Origin: Paenibacillus pabuli NBRC 13638
GTDB lineage: Bacteria > Bacillota > Bacilli > Paenibacillales > Paenibacillaceae
DNA: 64,000 bases
Assembly (NCBI RefSeq): GCF_001514495.1
Contig: NZ_BCNM01000016.1
Coordinates: 111,688-175,687 of the forward strand
Reading direction: 5' to 3'
The notes beneath the pieces are model-generated. The model made no database searches, was not told where the DNA came from, and worked only from the letters and a program-made list of their open reading frames with translations. This document shows positions 50,119 through 59,996 of the stretch, one piece after another. Position 1 is the first letter of the stretch. The number at the start of each line of letters is the position of its first letter. A program made the translations under genes and the position numbers.

Positions 50119-51561
50119 ATGACACTATCCACCTGGACCAAACGTTGGCTCACAGCTTCATTGATTCTCCTGATTATTCTGATCGGATGCAGCCTTGTCT
50201 TCTTTCTTGATTTGCTCTATGGAAGACAATCAGGTGAAACAAACCTGGCCATCAATCAGGTTCGTCTCAGGGTTAACCCCATTCTGCTTCAACTGGAGCA
50301 AAACCATGAACGATTAAATGAGCCAGATCTTCGAGATCAACTGCACTTCATCGCTGAGAAAAGCGGCCTTGACTTCGACTATGTCGGATTGGACGGAATG
50401 GTGGTGCTTTCCTCCACGTCTTCCTCCGAAGGAAGGCAGATCAATCTGCGATCTGCCTTGCATTATGATCTGAATCACGCTTTGGAAGCCATTGACGGGA
50501 GCCAGTCTCTGAACATCGCCTTTCCTGTGATGGATGGCCCGAAGGGCAACCAGATTGGCAATGCCATTTTTACGATTCCCCAATCACTTGTCATCGTCCA
50601 GAAGTCCTCCACGTTCACTTTTTTCGTCTTGGGAACCCTGCTTATCATTTCTATCGTTCTTGGGCTTCTCCTCATATTCATGAAACGCAAGATCAGAAAA
50701 CGGATGCTTTCCCCCATCCATCAGTTGAAACAACATGCGGAATCCATTCTCAAAGGGCAGTATAATGACCAGATTCAATACAACCGGATGGATGAGATGG
50801 GCGAACTTTACGCCATGTTCGATTTGATGCGCATGGAAATCATGCATTTGAGTGAGCAGCGTATTAGACAAGAAAAAGCACAAAAAGAACTGATTACGAA
50901 TATATCCCATGAACTCAAAACCCCGATTACAACGGTAAAAGCATACATAGAAGCCATTCTTGAGGGGTTGTGCTCTGATGAGGAGACGCTGATGGAATAT
51001 ATGGAGATTATGCGTACCCATACAGATAAGACAGCCCATCTGGTCGAAGATCTGCTTGTCCATGCCCTGCAAGAACTGGGTCAGATCTCAGTGGAGCTGC
51101 ATGAGATCTACAGCCGTTCTGCATTTGAAACGATGTTGAACCCCATTGGACATAGCGTACGAATGAACGGTCTGATTTATGGAAAGCCGGAGTACATTCC
51201 CAATGTTCTTATCCGAATGGACCCCATACGAATTGAACAGGTTCTGTCCAATCTGGTATCCAATGCACTCAAACATACCGTACCAGGAGATTCTATTCGA
51301 ATTAACGCGGAACTCAATTCGGGGAAATTGCGGGTCAGTATCTCCGATTCAGGGCAGGGAATCCGAGCCCCAGATATGCCTTTTGTGTTTGAACGATATT
51401 TCAGGGGGCATTCCTCACCTTCCGCAAGGAATATACATGAGGGAACCGGTCTCGGTTTGTCCATCTGTAAAAGTATCATTGAAGCCCACGGAGGAGATAT
51501 TTCCTTTTCAAGCAAAGAGGGTCAGGGCACCCTGTTTCAGTTCACGCTTCCAATCTGCTGA
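50119..51561 (+). CDS. Sensor histidine kinase with HAMP domain
   Basis: A 480-residue kinase: helix 1 (residues 10-33), extracytoplasmic domain of about 130 residues, helix 2 (FFVLGTLLIISIVLGLLLIF, about 168-187), HAMP (LSPIHQLKQHAESILKGQYN), H-box NISHELKTPITTV with His264, N-box NLVSNALKHT, G1 DSGQGIR, F-box FERYFRG and G2 GTGLGLSICKSI. Good GGAG site before the ATG. Its large sensor loop sets it apart from the BceS-type intramembrane kinases; it probably detects a small extracellular ligand. Confidence 0.92.
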   Translation: MTLSTWTKRWLTASLILLIILIGCSLVFFLDLLYGRQSGETNLAINQVRLRVNPILLQLEQNHERLNEPDLRDQLHFIAEKSGLDFDYVGLDGMVVLSSTSSSEGRQINLRSALHYDLNHALEAIDGSQSLNIAFPVMDGPKGNQIGNAIFTIPQSLVIVQKSSTFTFFVLGTLLIISIVLGLLLIFMKRKIRKRMLSPIHQLKQHAESILKGQYNDQIQYNRMDEMGELYAMFDLMRMEIMHLSEQRIRQEKAQKELITNISHELKTPITTVKAYIEAILEGLCSDEETLMEYMEIMRTHTDKTAHLVEDLLVHALQELGQISVELHEIYSRSAFETMLNPIGHSVRMNGLIYGKPEYIPNVLIRMDPIRIEQVLSNLVSNALKHTVPGDSIRINAELNSGKLRVSISDSGQGIRAPDMPFVFERYFRGHSSPSARNIHEGTGLGLSICKSIIEAHGGDISFSSKEGQGTLFQFTLPIC

Positions 51562-51685
51562 GCAGTAAAGTATACTTCCCATCCATTTTCCAAAAGGGCT
51601 GTAATATTTTATTCATAATTTGATAAGTCTTTCTCAACATCCCCCTATTAGAATGAATTGTAAACTGCCATGGGGAGTGATCTGC

Positions 51686-52444
51686 GTGACCAAAACATCC
51701 ATTATCCACGCTCAAAACTTATGCAAGACATATCATACGGGAAGCGAACAATATCATGCCATACGCAATGTTGATCTTGATATTTATGAAGGGGATTTCA
51801 CCGTCATCATGGGTAATTCCGGATCAGGCAAATCAACTCTGCTCTATCTGTTGAGCGGACTGGACCAAGTGACAGCAGGCGAGGTTTATTTTCAGGATCA
51901 GCGTATTGACGCCTATAGTGAGCGGGAAATGTCCGAATTCCGTACCCGCAGAATCGGCTACATCTACCAAAGTATCAATCTGGTGCCCGATCTTTCCATC
52001 CAGGATAACATCGCTTTGCCAGGTTACATTGCCGGAAGCAAAAAAAGTGAGGTCAAGGCACGTGCCACCCACCTTATGAAGGCAATGGATATCGACGGAC
52101 AGAATAGCCGTCTCCCCTCCCAAACCTCGGGTGGCCAGCAGCAACGAGCAGCTATTGCACGTGCGTTGATCAATTCACCGGAGATCATCTTTGCAGATGA
52201 ACCCACGGGAAGCCTCAATTATGAGCACGGGAAAGCGGTGCTGGATATCCTGACCGATATCAACCGAAAGGGACAGTCTGTTGTGATGGTTACGCATGAT
52301 ATCAAGGCAGCCTGCCGGGCGGATCGTCTGATCTTTATCCGGGATGGCAAAGTTGGAGGCATCCTCGAGTTTGACAAATATGACGAACACCAGATTCAGG
52401 ATCGGGAATCGATGGTTTTCGCGTTTGTGTCGGGAAAGGAGTAA
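51686..52444 (+). CDS. ABC transporter ATP-binding protein (MacB/LolD-like)
   Basis: A 252-residue ATPase: Walker A GNSGSGKSTLLYLLSGLD, Q-loop IYQSINLVPDLSIQDNI, signature SGGQQQRAAIARAL, Walker B IIFADEPTGSL and switch His in VVMVTHDIKAA. The start is GTG at 51686 with GGGAG eight bases upstream; a frame from 51620 has no ribosome site. It pairs with the FtsX-like permease three bases downstream. The 124-base gap from the kinase gene has no terminator I can see. Confidence 0.92.
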   Translation: MTKTSIIHAQNLCKTYHTGSEQYHAIRNVDLDIYEGDFTVIMGNSGSGKSTLLYLLSGLDQVTAGEVYFQDQRIDAYSEREMSEFRTRRIGYIYQSINLVPDLSIQDNIALPGYIAGSKKSEVKARATHLMKAMDIDGQNSRLPSQTSGGQQQRAAIARALINSPEIIFADEPTGSLNYEHGKAVLDILTDINRKGQSVVMVTHDIKAACRADRLIFIRDGKVGGILEFDKYDEHQIQDRESMVFAFVSGKE

Positions 52445-52447
52445 TTT

Positions 52448-54850
52448 ATGGCTGCTATGTTGAAACTGAGCCTCTCCTACCTGAGCAAAAATAAAATACA
52501 GAATCTGTTTATCACCCTGCTCATTTTGCTGTCTACACTACTGGTATCCACTGCGGTTATTATTCTGGCCAACACAGGCAATCTGTTCAACGAAATGCAT
52601 ACCCGGACCAACGGGTCCCATCAAATATTGACTTTTGATAGAGGACTGAATGACCCTAAAGCCGTCTATGACTGGTGGGCTGAACAGGACGGAGTTGAGG
52701 TTTCACCTTTGCTCACATATCGTACCTTGTCCGGCATAGCCTTCAAAGGCATGGACATTCCCAACCTTTATCTGTACATGATGAATACCCCTCAGCCGCC
52801 TTGGGCCGTCGATGAACTGATCTTTTCGAGTGGTGCGCAGAGTTCGGCTCCCGAACTAGGGAGCGTATGGATTCCTACTTCAATGGCGAATGCCTATGAT
52901 ATAGCCGTAGGAGATACCGTCAATTTCAAAACAGGGTCCACCGCCCTTGATCTTCGGGTATCCGCGATTGTAGTCGATGTACCTTACGGTGCACCATTCA
53001 CCAATGCCGCAAGGGTCTGGATGAACAGTACAGACTACCAGAATGACTTCCGGACACTCGCAGGAAAAGATAATGATATGATGGGTATCCATTTTGATGA
53101 TTATCGAATGAACTCCAGCTATTGGGATCGTTATACCAGTGAGACCAACGTCCCGTTTTTGGAAACGAAGATGGAGTTTGAGAGTATCTCTTCCTTCTAT
53201 CTGATCATCAATCAGATTATTGGATTCATTATGATTTTCCTGGGTGCTGTCATGATGGCTATCGCTCTCATCACCATTGGATTTACTATTTCGGATGCTA
53301 TTCTGGCCAACTACAAAACAATAGGGATCTTGAAATCACTGGGATTGACCTCCGGGAGAACCATCGGTACCTATGTAATTCAATATGCTTTGCTGTCCAT
53401 CATTGCCGTTATTCCAGGACTTGCGCTGAGCGTGTTTGTATCCAAATTCATTATCAACATCTCGGTGTCTTCTCTGCGAACAGGCAATGGAGATATACCG
53501 ATGGAAGGCATCGGAGCAGCCATGTTTGTCGGCATACTGCTGTTTGTACTGGTAATTTTATTCGTTGTGTTATATGCCAAAAAGGCGCGCAGCATCGAAC
53601 CTGTTCAAGCCATCCGCTATGGTATGTCGGAAACGGAAAATACCCGCTTGGCACGCCGAATGAACTCACCGCTTGCAAACCGGGTTGGATTTGCCCGGCT
53701 GCCAGCAGCCGCCGTCATTGGCATACGGAATCTGATCAAGAATACCAAGAGCTCTGTTCTGATGCTGCTGTTAACCACGATGGCTGCCTCTGTGCTTGTC
53801 CTTGGATATGTTGTACTGACCAGCATTACCGGAATTTATCAGACAGCTGCCAAATGGGGCTACGATAATGCCAACATTGCCGCCGTCGTTGTGAACAAAA
53901 CCACCTTCCCCAAGGATGAGTTAAAGCAGGTGCTGGAAGAGGACCTGAGGATTAAAAATGTGGGCTGGCAAGGGAACATCACAGGGGTCGTCAGTCCCGG
54001 GTCATCAGCGAAAATGGCCGACCAATCCACCAGTCTCTACCTGAGTGTATTTGATGGGAATTACAAAGAGCTTGGGTTCGAAACATTGAGAGGTACCAAT
54101 CCTGAACGTGAAAATGAAATTTCGATTGGTGTAAGTGTTGCACGCAGGTTGAACAAGGATTTGGGCGACCTGATCGATCTTTATATCGAGGGTGAACAGC
54201 GTACGTTCATGATCACAGGAGTCTACCAGGCTATCTCCAACATGTCTGTATCTGGACGTATTACCGTTGATGCTGTGCGAAGTGTTAACCCAAATTATGG
54301 GGATGTTGATGTAGCCTTTATCAATGTCAATGATCCCGCACAGGCAGAAACCATTGCGCAGCAGTTAAACGAACAATTTAAAGATTCTGCTTCGGTCGTC
54401 ACGCAGAAAACCCTGCTTGATTCCGTATATGCTGAGGCTGCAAGCATTCTCGTTTACCCCATGGCTCTCATCGGTCTGTTGTTTATTCTCGTTACGTTCA
54501 TCATCATTTTCAGTACCTGCCGGATCAGTATTCGCAAAGAAAGCAAAACCTACGGAATCTACAAGTCCATAGGCATGACTTCCGGCAGAATTCGATTATC
54601 TGTTGCCCTGGGCGTTGCAGCTCTATCCGTAATCGGCGCAGTACTTGGAGTCGTTGTCGGTGTGTATGTACTACCACGACTGCTTGAAAAAGTCCTTTCC
54701 GGATACGGGATTGTACAGATCCCCCTTATCCTGAATTGGGGAGGAATCATATTAGTTGCCTGCTTGAGTATTCTGGCAGCAACTCTTGGCTCCTGGGTAT
54801 CCTCAAGAGTGATTCGAGATGCATCCCCACGTATTTTGGTCGTTGAATAA
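52448..54850 (+). CDS. FtsX/MacB-like ABC transporter permease (large)
   Basis: An 800-residue permease built as two FtsX units. Each shows an N-terminal helix, an extracytoplasmic domain of about 200-250 residues, then three helices (about residues 255-400 and 690-790). FtsX core sequences are IGFTISDAILANYKTIGILK, then KESKTYGIYKSIGMTSGRIR. Such transporters act as mechanotransmission pumps or release lipoproteins and antimicrobial peptides. Translation is coupled to the ATPase gene. With the upstream two-component system it may confer resistance to a cell-envelope stress. Confidence 0.9.
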   Translation: MAAMLKLSLSYLSKNKIQNLFITLLILLSTLLVSTAVIILANTGNLFNEMHTRTNGSHQILTFDRGLNDPKAVYDWWAEQDGVEVSPLLTYRTLSGIAFKGMDIPNLYLYMMNTPQPPWAVDELIFSSGAQSSAPELGSVWIPTSMANAYDIAVGDTVNFKTGSTALDLRVSAIVVDVPYGAPFTNAARVWMNSTDYQNDFRTLAGKDNDMMGIHFDDYRMNSSYWDRYTSETNVPFLETKMEFESISSFYLIINQIIGFIMIFLGAVMMAIALITIGFTISDAILANYKTIGILKSLGLTSGRTIGTYVIQYALLSIIAVIPGLALSVFVSKFIINISVSSLRTGNGDIPMEGIGAAMFVGILLFVLVILFVVLYAKKARSIEPVQAIRYGMSETENTRLARRMNSPLANRVGFARLPAAAVIGIRNLIKNTKSSVLMLLLTTMAASVLVLGYVVLTSITGIYQTAAKWGYDNANIAAVVVNKTTFPKDELKQVLEEDLRIKNVGWQGNITGVVSPGSSAKMADQSTSLYLSVFDGNYKELGFETLRGTNPERENEISIGVSVARRLNKDLGDLIDLYIEGEQRTFMITGVYQAISNMSVSGRITVDAVRSVNPNYGDVDVAFINVNDPAQAETIAQQLNEQFKDSASVVTQKTLLDSVYAEAASILVYPMALIGLLFILVTFIIIFSTCRISIRKESKTYGIYKSIGMTSGRIRLSVALGVAALSVIGAVLGVVVGVYVLPRLLEKVLSGYGIVQIPLILNWGGIILVACLSILAATLGSWVSSRVIRDASPRILVVE

Positions 54851-54870
54851 TACATGAACATTTGAAAAGC

Positions 54871-54926
54871 AATGCAAAAAGAGCCCTCTCACACCCGTTA
54901 TCGGATAGAGGGGCTCTTCTTTTGCA
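54871..54926. terminator. Terminator between the FtsX-like permease and methyltransferase genes
   Basis: GCAAAAAGAGCCCTCT and AGAGGGGCTCTTCTTTTGC arms around an 18-base loop between converging genes; a T-run is present on both sides. Confidence 0.85.
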
Positions 54927-54956
54927 TACTATAGGTCCCATTTCAGAAAGTCAGCT

Positions 54957-55982
54957 TTAACTGCGCCACTTCTTCGCCAATTCACTAATCTGATGGGGTG
55001 TGGTTCGGCAGCAGCCGCCAATCAGCTTAGCGCCCGCAGCGACCCATTCTTCCGAAGCATCACTCATGCTGCCACATAACCCCTGACCACTCCACGTTTT
55101 GGTCTCTGCGTCATAGATCTCCCCCGAGTTCGGATAGACAATGACAGGTTTGTCGCTGGCACGGCTCAGCACACCTACCGCCTCCGTCACCACTTCCATC
55201 GGAGCACAGTTCAATCCAATGGCCGCAATCTGCGGCTCGGAGCCGAATCGTCGTGCACACTCTTCCAGAGACGTACCCTCACTGATCGCGGTGCCATCCT
55301 GTAACGAGAAAGACAGCCATGCATAAGCATCAGGAAACTCTTTTAATAAAGCAACCAGCACCTGAGCTTCCTGTAGGGAGGGGATCGTCTCAAAAGCCAA
55401 AATATCCGCTCCTGCTTCCAGCAGTGCTGTCATCCGCGGACGATGGAAAGCGATCAGTGTCTCATCCGAAACATCATAGTGACCGACATACTCTGAGCCA
55501 TCAGCCAGATAAGCACCGTAAGGTCCGACGGATGCAGCAACAATCGGCCTTGGACGAACCGATACCCTTTTTCCCATGGCAACTGCCATTTGTTTTTCAC
55601 CGTTTGACTCACTGTCGGTTACATTCTTGGCCGCTCCATCTTGAACTTCTGTCCAGACATCATCTCGCGCCCGTGCAGCGAGCTCAACCGTCTTCCGAAT
55701 CAGGCTCAGCGCCTCCTGTGCATCAATGCCTTTCTTGCTGAAGCCGTCCATCGTTGCCTGATAACTGGATGTAATGGCACAATCGGCTCCCGCCCGAAAA
55801 TAATCTGCATGCACCTGAACGATAACTTCCGGATTCTCCAGCAGAACACGTGCTGACCATAATGGATCATCCAGATCACACCCATGCTGTTCCAGCTCGG
55901 TTGCCAGTGCCCCATCGAGAATCATAACCGGATGTTCCCTCAAGATCTGTTCCAGGGGATTATTGCGTTTTGGTTGTGTCAT
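54957..55982 (-). CDS. mmuM: Homocysteine S-methyltransferase (S-methylmethionine-dependent)
   Basis: A 341-residue zinc enzyme that makes methionine from homocysteine using S-methylmethionine. The zinc Cys residues appear in IGLNCAP and GGCCRTTPHQI, and the N-terminal DGALATELEQHGCDLDDPLW and FRAGADCAITSSYQ are typical. It is longer than the E. coli enzyme because of an insertion near residues 120-150 with no clear homology. GAGGAC precedes the ATG. The start overlaps the permease gene by 23 bases, so the two are coupled under the SAM riboswitch. Confidence 0.92.
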   Translation of the reverse strand: MTQPKRNNPLEQILREHPVMILDGALATELEQHGCDLDDPLWSARVLLENPEVIVQVHADYFRAGADCAITSSYQATMDGFSKKGIDAQEALSLIRKTVELAARARDDVWTEVQDGAAKNVTDSESNGEKQMAVAMGKRVSVRPRPIVAASVGPYGAYLADGSEYVGHYDVSDETLIAFHRPRMTALLEAGADILAFETIPSLQEAQVLVALLKEFPDAYAWLSFSLQDGTAISEGTSLEECARRFGSEPQIAAIGLNCAPMEVVTEAVGVLSRASDKPVIVYPNSGEIYDAETKTWSGQGLCGSMSDASEEWVAAGAKLIGGCCRTTPHQISELAKKWRS

Positions 55983-57372
55983 GTTCTAGTCCTCTTTTCT
56001 TGTTCACACGTTCTGTCAGATAATATATTGCGTAACATAATGCAATAAAAGGAATGCCGCAGTACAACGCGATGCGCTGTGTCGGATCAAAAGCAATGCC
56101 TATGCATGAAGCCAGACATAATAGAAATGAAATAATCGGTACTGCCGGGTACAGCGGCGTTCGGTAGACCAGATCCTGAACCGCATGTCCTTCCCGAAGG
56201 TACTGTCTGCGGAACATATACTGCGAAGCACTGATGCTCATCCACACGGCAACAACGGCAAGACCCGAGATGGAGACCAGCGTAATATACACGGTACCTG
56301 GTGCAATGATGCTCGACAGCAAAGCCAAAGCGCCACCAACCATGCTGATCATGAGGGCATTCAGCGGAACACCGCGTTTCGTCAATTTGGCAAACCATGG
56401 AGAGATCGTTTTTTTATCTGCCAGAGACCAGAGCATCCGGGAAGAAGCATACAGGCCCGAGTTGGCAGCAGAGAGAATCGCCGTCAGAATAACAAAGTTC
56501 ATCATATCTGCCGCATAGGGGACACCAATTCGCTCCATCACCGCTACAAATGGACTTTCGAGAACACTGGCATCCGACATGGGCAATAGCGCAGATAGAA
56601 TAACAATGGTTCCTATAAAAAAGATAATTAAGCGCCATAATGTGGTATGGATCGCTTTCGGAATCGTCTTTTCCGGATTCTCCGTCTCCCCGGCAGCAAT
56701 TCCGATCAACTCGGTACCCGAGAATGCAAAGTTTACAGCAAGCATCGTCATCAATATCGCTGTAGCTCCGTGGGGGAACCAGCCTGACGCCGTAATATTG
56801 GATAGATACGGTGCAGGTGCCGAGTCTGCCATGGGAATCATGCCGAACATCGCTGCCGCACCGAGAATAATAAAGACCACAATCGTAAGGACTTTAACCA
56901 AAGAGAACCAGAACTCCGATTCGGCAAAAAGTTTGACCGTCAGCGCATTGAACAGGAAAATCATGAGCGCAAACAGCCCACTCCAGATCCATACATTCAC
57001 GGAAGGGAACCAGCGCTGCATCAGCAGCCCGGCCGCTGTAAATTCGGAACCGAGGGCAACCGTCCAGGTTAGCCAATACAACCAGGCCACCGTGTACCCT
57101 GTTGCTGGTCCGATGTATTTTGCCGCATAGCTATGAAACGCCCCTGTCTCCGGCATATGAACCGACAGTTCACCAAGACAGAGCATGACCAGATAGACAA
57201 CAATCGCGCCGATCAAGTAGGACAAAATGGTGCCGATCGGTCCTGCCTGCTGGATGGTATAACCCGAGCTAAGAAATAAACCTGTACCAATAACTCCACC
57301 AAGTGAGAGCATGATTACATGACGTGCCTGCATTTTGCGCTGAAAATGCCCTGTATCTTTGTTGTTATTCAT
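55960..57372 (-). CDS. mmuP: S-methylmethionine permease (amino acid permease, MmuP type)
   Basis: A 470-residue APC-family permease with 12 helices: RHVIMLSLGGVIGTGLFLSS (helix 1 unwinding loop), AFHSYAAKYIGPATGYTVAW, and NFAFSGTELIGIAAGETENP mark the family. Its gene partner mmuM and the SAM riboswitch in the leader support S-methylmethionine as substrate; other methionine precursors are possible. AGGGAG precedes the ATG. Confidence 0.9.
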   Translation of the reverse strand: MNNNKDTGHFQRKMQARHVIMLSLGGVIGTGLFLSSGYTIQQAGPIGTILSYLIGAIVVYLVMLCLGELSVHMPETGAFHSYAAKYIGPATGYTVAWLYWLTWTVALGSEFTAAGLLMQRWFPSVNVWIWSGLFALMIFLFNALTVKLFAESEFWFSLVKVLTIVVFIILGAAAMFGMIPMADSAPAPYLSNITASGWFPHGATAILMTMLAVNFAFSGTELIGIAAGETENPEKTIPKAIHTTLWRLIIFFIGTIVILSALLPMSDASVLESPFVAVMERIGVPYAADMMNFVILTAILSAANSGLYASSRMLWSLADKKTISPWFAKLTKRGVPLNALMISMVGGALALLSSIIAPGTVYITLVSISGLAVVAVWMSISASQYMFRRQYLREGHAVQDLVYRTPLYPAVPIISFLLCLASCIGIAFDPTQRIALYCGIPFIALCYAIYYLTERVNKKRGLEHDTTKTQ

Positions 57373-57398
57373 GCCTGCTCCCTAACTTCTTCATCCAG

Positions 57399-57566
57399 AA
57401 CAACAAAAAGACCCACTCTTTCCGAAGAGTGCGCCGTAACTGACAAATAAAAACAAACGCTCCTATCTATCAGGCTGTTCACCCGCTGGAATTAGCACAG
57501 TATCTTTCAGATCTGTTGCTGAGGCTTCTAAGGGCCAGTCCCTCCACCTCTCTGGATAAGAAAATG
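57399..57566 (-). ncRNA. SAM-I (S-box) riboswitch with terminator
   Basis: On the minus strand the aptamer shows CTTATCCAGAGAGGTGGAGG, then GACTGGCCC, CCTCAGCAAC and GTGCTAATTCCAGC in the conserved S-box order (about 57566-57455). The expression platform follows: ACTCTT/AAGAGT hairpin (about 57421-57435) with TTTTTGTTGTT (to 57399). SAM binding should end transcription before the permease gene. Confidence 0.93.
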
Positions 57567-57576
57567 ATTTTTTATA

Positions 57577-57605
57577 AATATAGCGATCTATCATAGTTGT
57601 GTCAA
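57577..57605 (-). promoter_or_regulatory. Promoter of the S-methylmethionine operon
   Basis: TTGACA (57605-57600) and TATATT (57582-57577) on the minus strand with a 17-base spacer, directly upstream of the riboswitch aptamer. Confidence 0.8.
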
Positions 57606-57656
57606 CAATTAAATATTCACATCACGTTGTAAAATCAGGCATTCTATTCCTCATCT

Positions 57657-58874
57657 TTAATCCGTAGATGATCCATAATCTTTAATTTTCATTTTCACAT
57701 CATAGGTCACAGGAATCTGACAAAATGTCTCATCCCAATTTTTTTTGACCTTTTTCCATACCTTCGGATATTTCATCCGCAACTGCTCTCCAAATCCGCC
57801 CACCTCAACCCGATAGGTGTTCTGCATTTTGTTCAAGACCTGATGCATTTGTTCTTTGGCTGTATCAGCGAACTGAACCTCCAATTCCTGAATGTACTTT
57901 TCCGTGGCGGGAATTTCAGGTACACTCCAATCTTCCATAAGCTGGCCTTCTGATTCTACCTTTACGTGAAAAGAAATGTCATCCCCGTGAACTTGTGGTG
58001 TAATTTTGCTCTTGGTTGAACCAATTTCATAAACTATCGTATGTCCATCTTTCGGTGCATACGTTTTTAAGGCTCCACCCTGAGCCTCCCCAGTTATCCA
58101 TGACAATCCTTCCAGGTCCGTCTGATTTAAGGTGCCGATCCATCTTTTCGTTTTCCCTTTATAGATGCCTGCGCCTGAGAATTTATGCTCTCCATCAGCA
58201 GTAAGGACATTTTGCAGCAAAAAGCTTGATCCTGACTGCATTTTGCCGTCAAGTTTCGCGAGAGTTACACCAGGAATAATTTTATTGGTACGGTACGCGT
58301 TATCCACCAAGCCTTTTAAATAAACGGCTGGAATTTCACCCGGCTCATTGGAACTAAGAGCTTCCAAAGCTCTTCCTTTGCTAACCAGCACAAGGGAACT
58401 GGGCCGGATATCATTGTCACGCAAAATAAAATCAAGTAGCTGTTCCAGGCTATATTTCTTCGACAACTCCTGGGAAACGATAACAACCTTTAAATGATGA
58501 CCAATGAGCGGACGGTCTCTTCTTAGAGCAAACTGACGAAAAATCTGAATTAGGGAATCTCCGGTCAACTGTTCATTCAAAAAGGATTGCCCGCTGGAAG
58601 AACCACTGGAAGAACTAGTAGAACTGTTTTGCTTTTCCTGTTTCCCCCCAACCCTTGGGACAATTTGTACGGTAGCTGTAAATACGTTGTTTTTGGGATA
58701 ATGACCTCCTTGTTTATTAATACTTTTTTCAAATTTTGATTCCTCAGCCACATCCAGTCCCAGACCCACATAGACACTTAAATCCTCGATCTCTTTGCTG
58801 CTCCAGCACCCTGAGGTAAACAAGAGCAGCAACAACGTTAACAACATGGTTGATTTCCTGCCGAACCTGCTCAA
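57657..58874 (-). CDS. Ger(x)C-family spore germination lipoprotein (GerC subunit)
   Basis: A 405-residue lipoprotein, the C subunit of a germinant receptor. The signal LLTLLLLLFTSGCWSSKEI carries the lipobox Cys, followed by DLSVYVGLGLDVAEES, GHHLKVVIVSQELSKKYSLE and LDFILRDNDIRPSSLVLVS typical of GerAC. A low-complexity Ser stretch lies near residue 90. I chose TTG at 58874: it overlaps the GerB stop as TTGA and has GGAGGG eight bases upstream. A frame to 59138 runs through the GerB gene and is not credible. Confidence 0.9.
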   Translation of the reverse strand: MSRFGRKSTMLLTLLLLLFTSGCWSSKEIEDLSVYVGLGLDVAEESKFEKSINKQGGHYPKNNVFTATVQIVPRVGGKQEKQNSSTSSSSGSSSGQSFLNEQLTGDSLIQIFRQFALRRDRPLIGHHLKVVIVSQELSKKYSLEQLLDFILRDNDIRPSSLVLVSKGRALEALSSNEPGEIPAVYLKGLVDNAYRTNKIIPGVTLAKLDGKMQSGSSFLLQNVLTADGEHKFSGAGIYKGKTKRWIGTLNQTDLEGLSWITGEAQGGALKTYAPKDGHTIVYEIGSTKSKITPQVHGDDISFHVKVESEGQLMEDWSVPEIPATEKYIQELEVQFADTAKEQMHQVLNKMQNTYRVEVGGFGEQLRMKYPKVWKKVKKNWDETFCQIPVTYDVKMKIKDYGSSTD

Positions 58875-59965
58875 TTGTGCTTCCCTCCTTTTTTTCGGAT
58901 CATACTCGTCAACAGAAGTAATAGTGGGATGACACCAAACAGGTAAATAGAGACATTTCCAAGAGCGTCTCCGAGCTTGAACGTCTCGTCCACATTCTGT
59001 GGAAGCATAGCAATGATATACATGATCGGAAGCAAAATGATCAAGAAGGGTAGCAGTTTTTTCTTGAACAATTGCGAGCAACCAAGGGAAGCGGCATAAT
59101 GCGTGATCGTTGAGGTAGAGAAAATTTGCATAATCCAAATAACCAGTAGCAGGGATTCGAACCGTTCAAAGACCAGACCCTCAATTTCAAAGCTACGCAT
59201 CAAATCAAGGGTTGGCCACGTCCTAGTTCTCATGCCTTCAATAGATAAACTACCAATGACCATAACCAATGTGATGAGGTAGATTACCATAGGGATAACA
59301 ATTCCCCAGACCATGGCTTTCTTACCCTTCTCCGGATTTTTCATAAATGCCATAACTACAAACATGATTTCATAACCCGTATACGCTAGTATCGTAGGTT
59401 TAAGTCCTCTAAAAACAGGCATAATACCTTCTCCCAGCACAGGTCTCAAGTTATTGATCTCAAACAGACCACTGCTCAGGAAAATAGCCAGCACAAAAAG
59501 AATAAGCGTAATAGGTAAAATGATCTCATACAAGCGGGCCATGGAGATGATGCCACCTGAGACCAGATAGAAGCCGATCCACATAAACACCATGACAATA
59601 GCCCATACAGGGGTTCCCTCCAATAAATACAATCCGGTGACTTCAGCCATCACCCTGATCTCAAAGGCAGAGATAATAAGGAAATACAGTATGATCGTCA
59701 TTCCCAAAACATAAGCAATCCACTTTCCTGTGATATCCTCGGTGAATTGAAAAACGGTCTTCCCCGGAAATCTTCGGCACAGGGTTACCAAGATTATACC
59801 CAGTACCATCACCAGCAGACCTGACAATATAATTGAAATCCACACATCAGGCGTTTTGACCGCGGTCACCGTAGTTCGAGGCAGTGTAAGGATTCCTGCA
59901 CCCAACATGTAATTGATGATAAAGGCTGCGACTTGAACTGTCGTCAGTTGGTCTTGTTTTGCCAC
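58871..59965 (-). CDS. GerB-family endospore germination permease
   Basis: A 364-residue, ten-helix protein of the amino-acid permease superfamily, the B subunit that binds germinant. N-terminus TTVQVAAFIINYMLGAGILT and RTTVTAVKTPDVWISIILSG, then RRFPGKTVFQFTEDITGKW are typical. It starts with GTG after GGAGGTG. Second gene of the A-B-C operon. Confidence 0.92.
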   Translation of the reverse strand: MAKQDQLTTVQVAAFIINYMLGAGILTLPRTTVTAVKTPDVWISIILSGLLVMVLGIILVTLCRRFPGKTVFQFTEDITGKWIAYVLGMTIILYFLIISAFEIRVMAEVTGLYLLEGTPVWAIVMVFMWIGFYLVSGGIISMARLYEIILPITLILFVLAIFLSSGLFEINNLRPVLGEGIMPVFRGLKPTILAYTGYEIMFVVMAFMKNPEKGKKAMVWGIVIPMVIYLITLVMVIGSLSIEGMRTRTWPTLDLMRSFEIEGLVFERFESLLLVIWIMQIFSTSTITHYAASLGCSQLFKKKLLPFLIILLPIMYIIAMLPQNVDETFKLGDALGNVSIYLFGVIPLLLLLTSMIRKKGGKHN

Positions 59966-59996
59966 TCATGTTTCACCTCCTGAATATCCGATATGC

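Noticed and set aside
57657..59138. Longer version of the GerC gene
   Set aside because: The extra 88 codons lie inside the GerB gene in another frame and place the lipoprotein signal internally; TTG at 58874 fits better.
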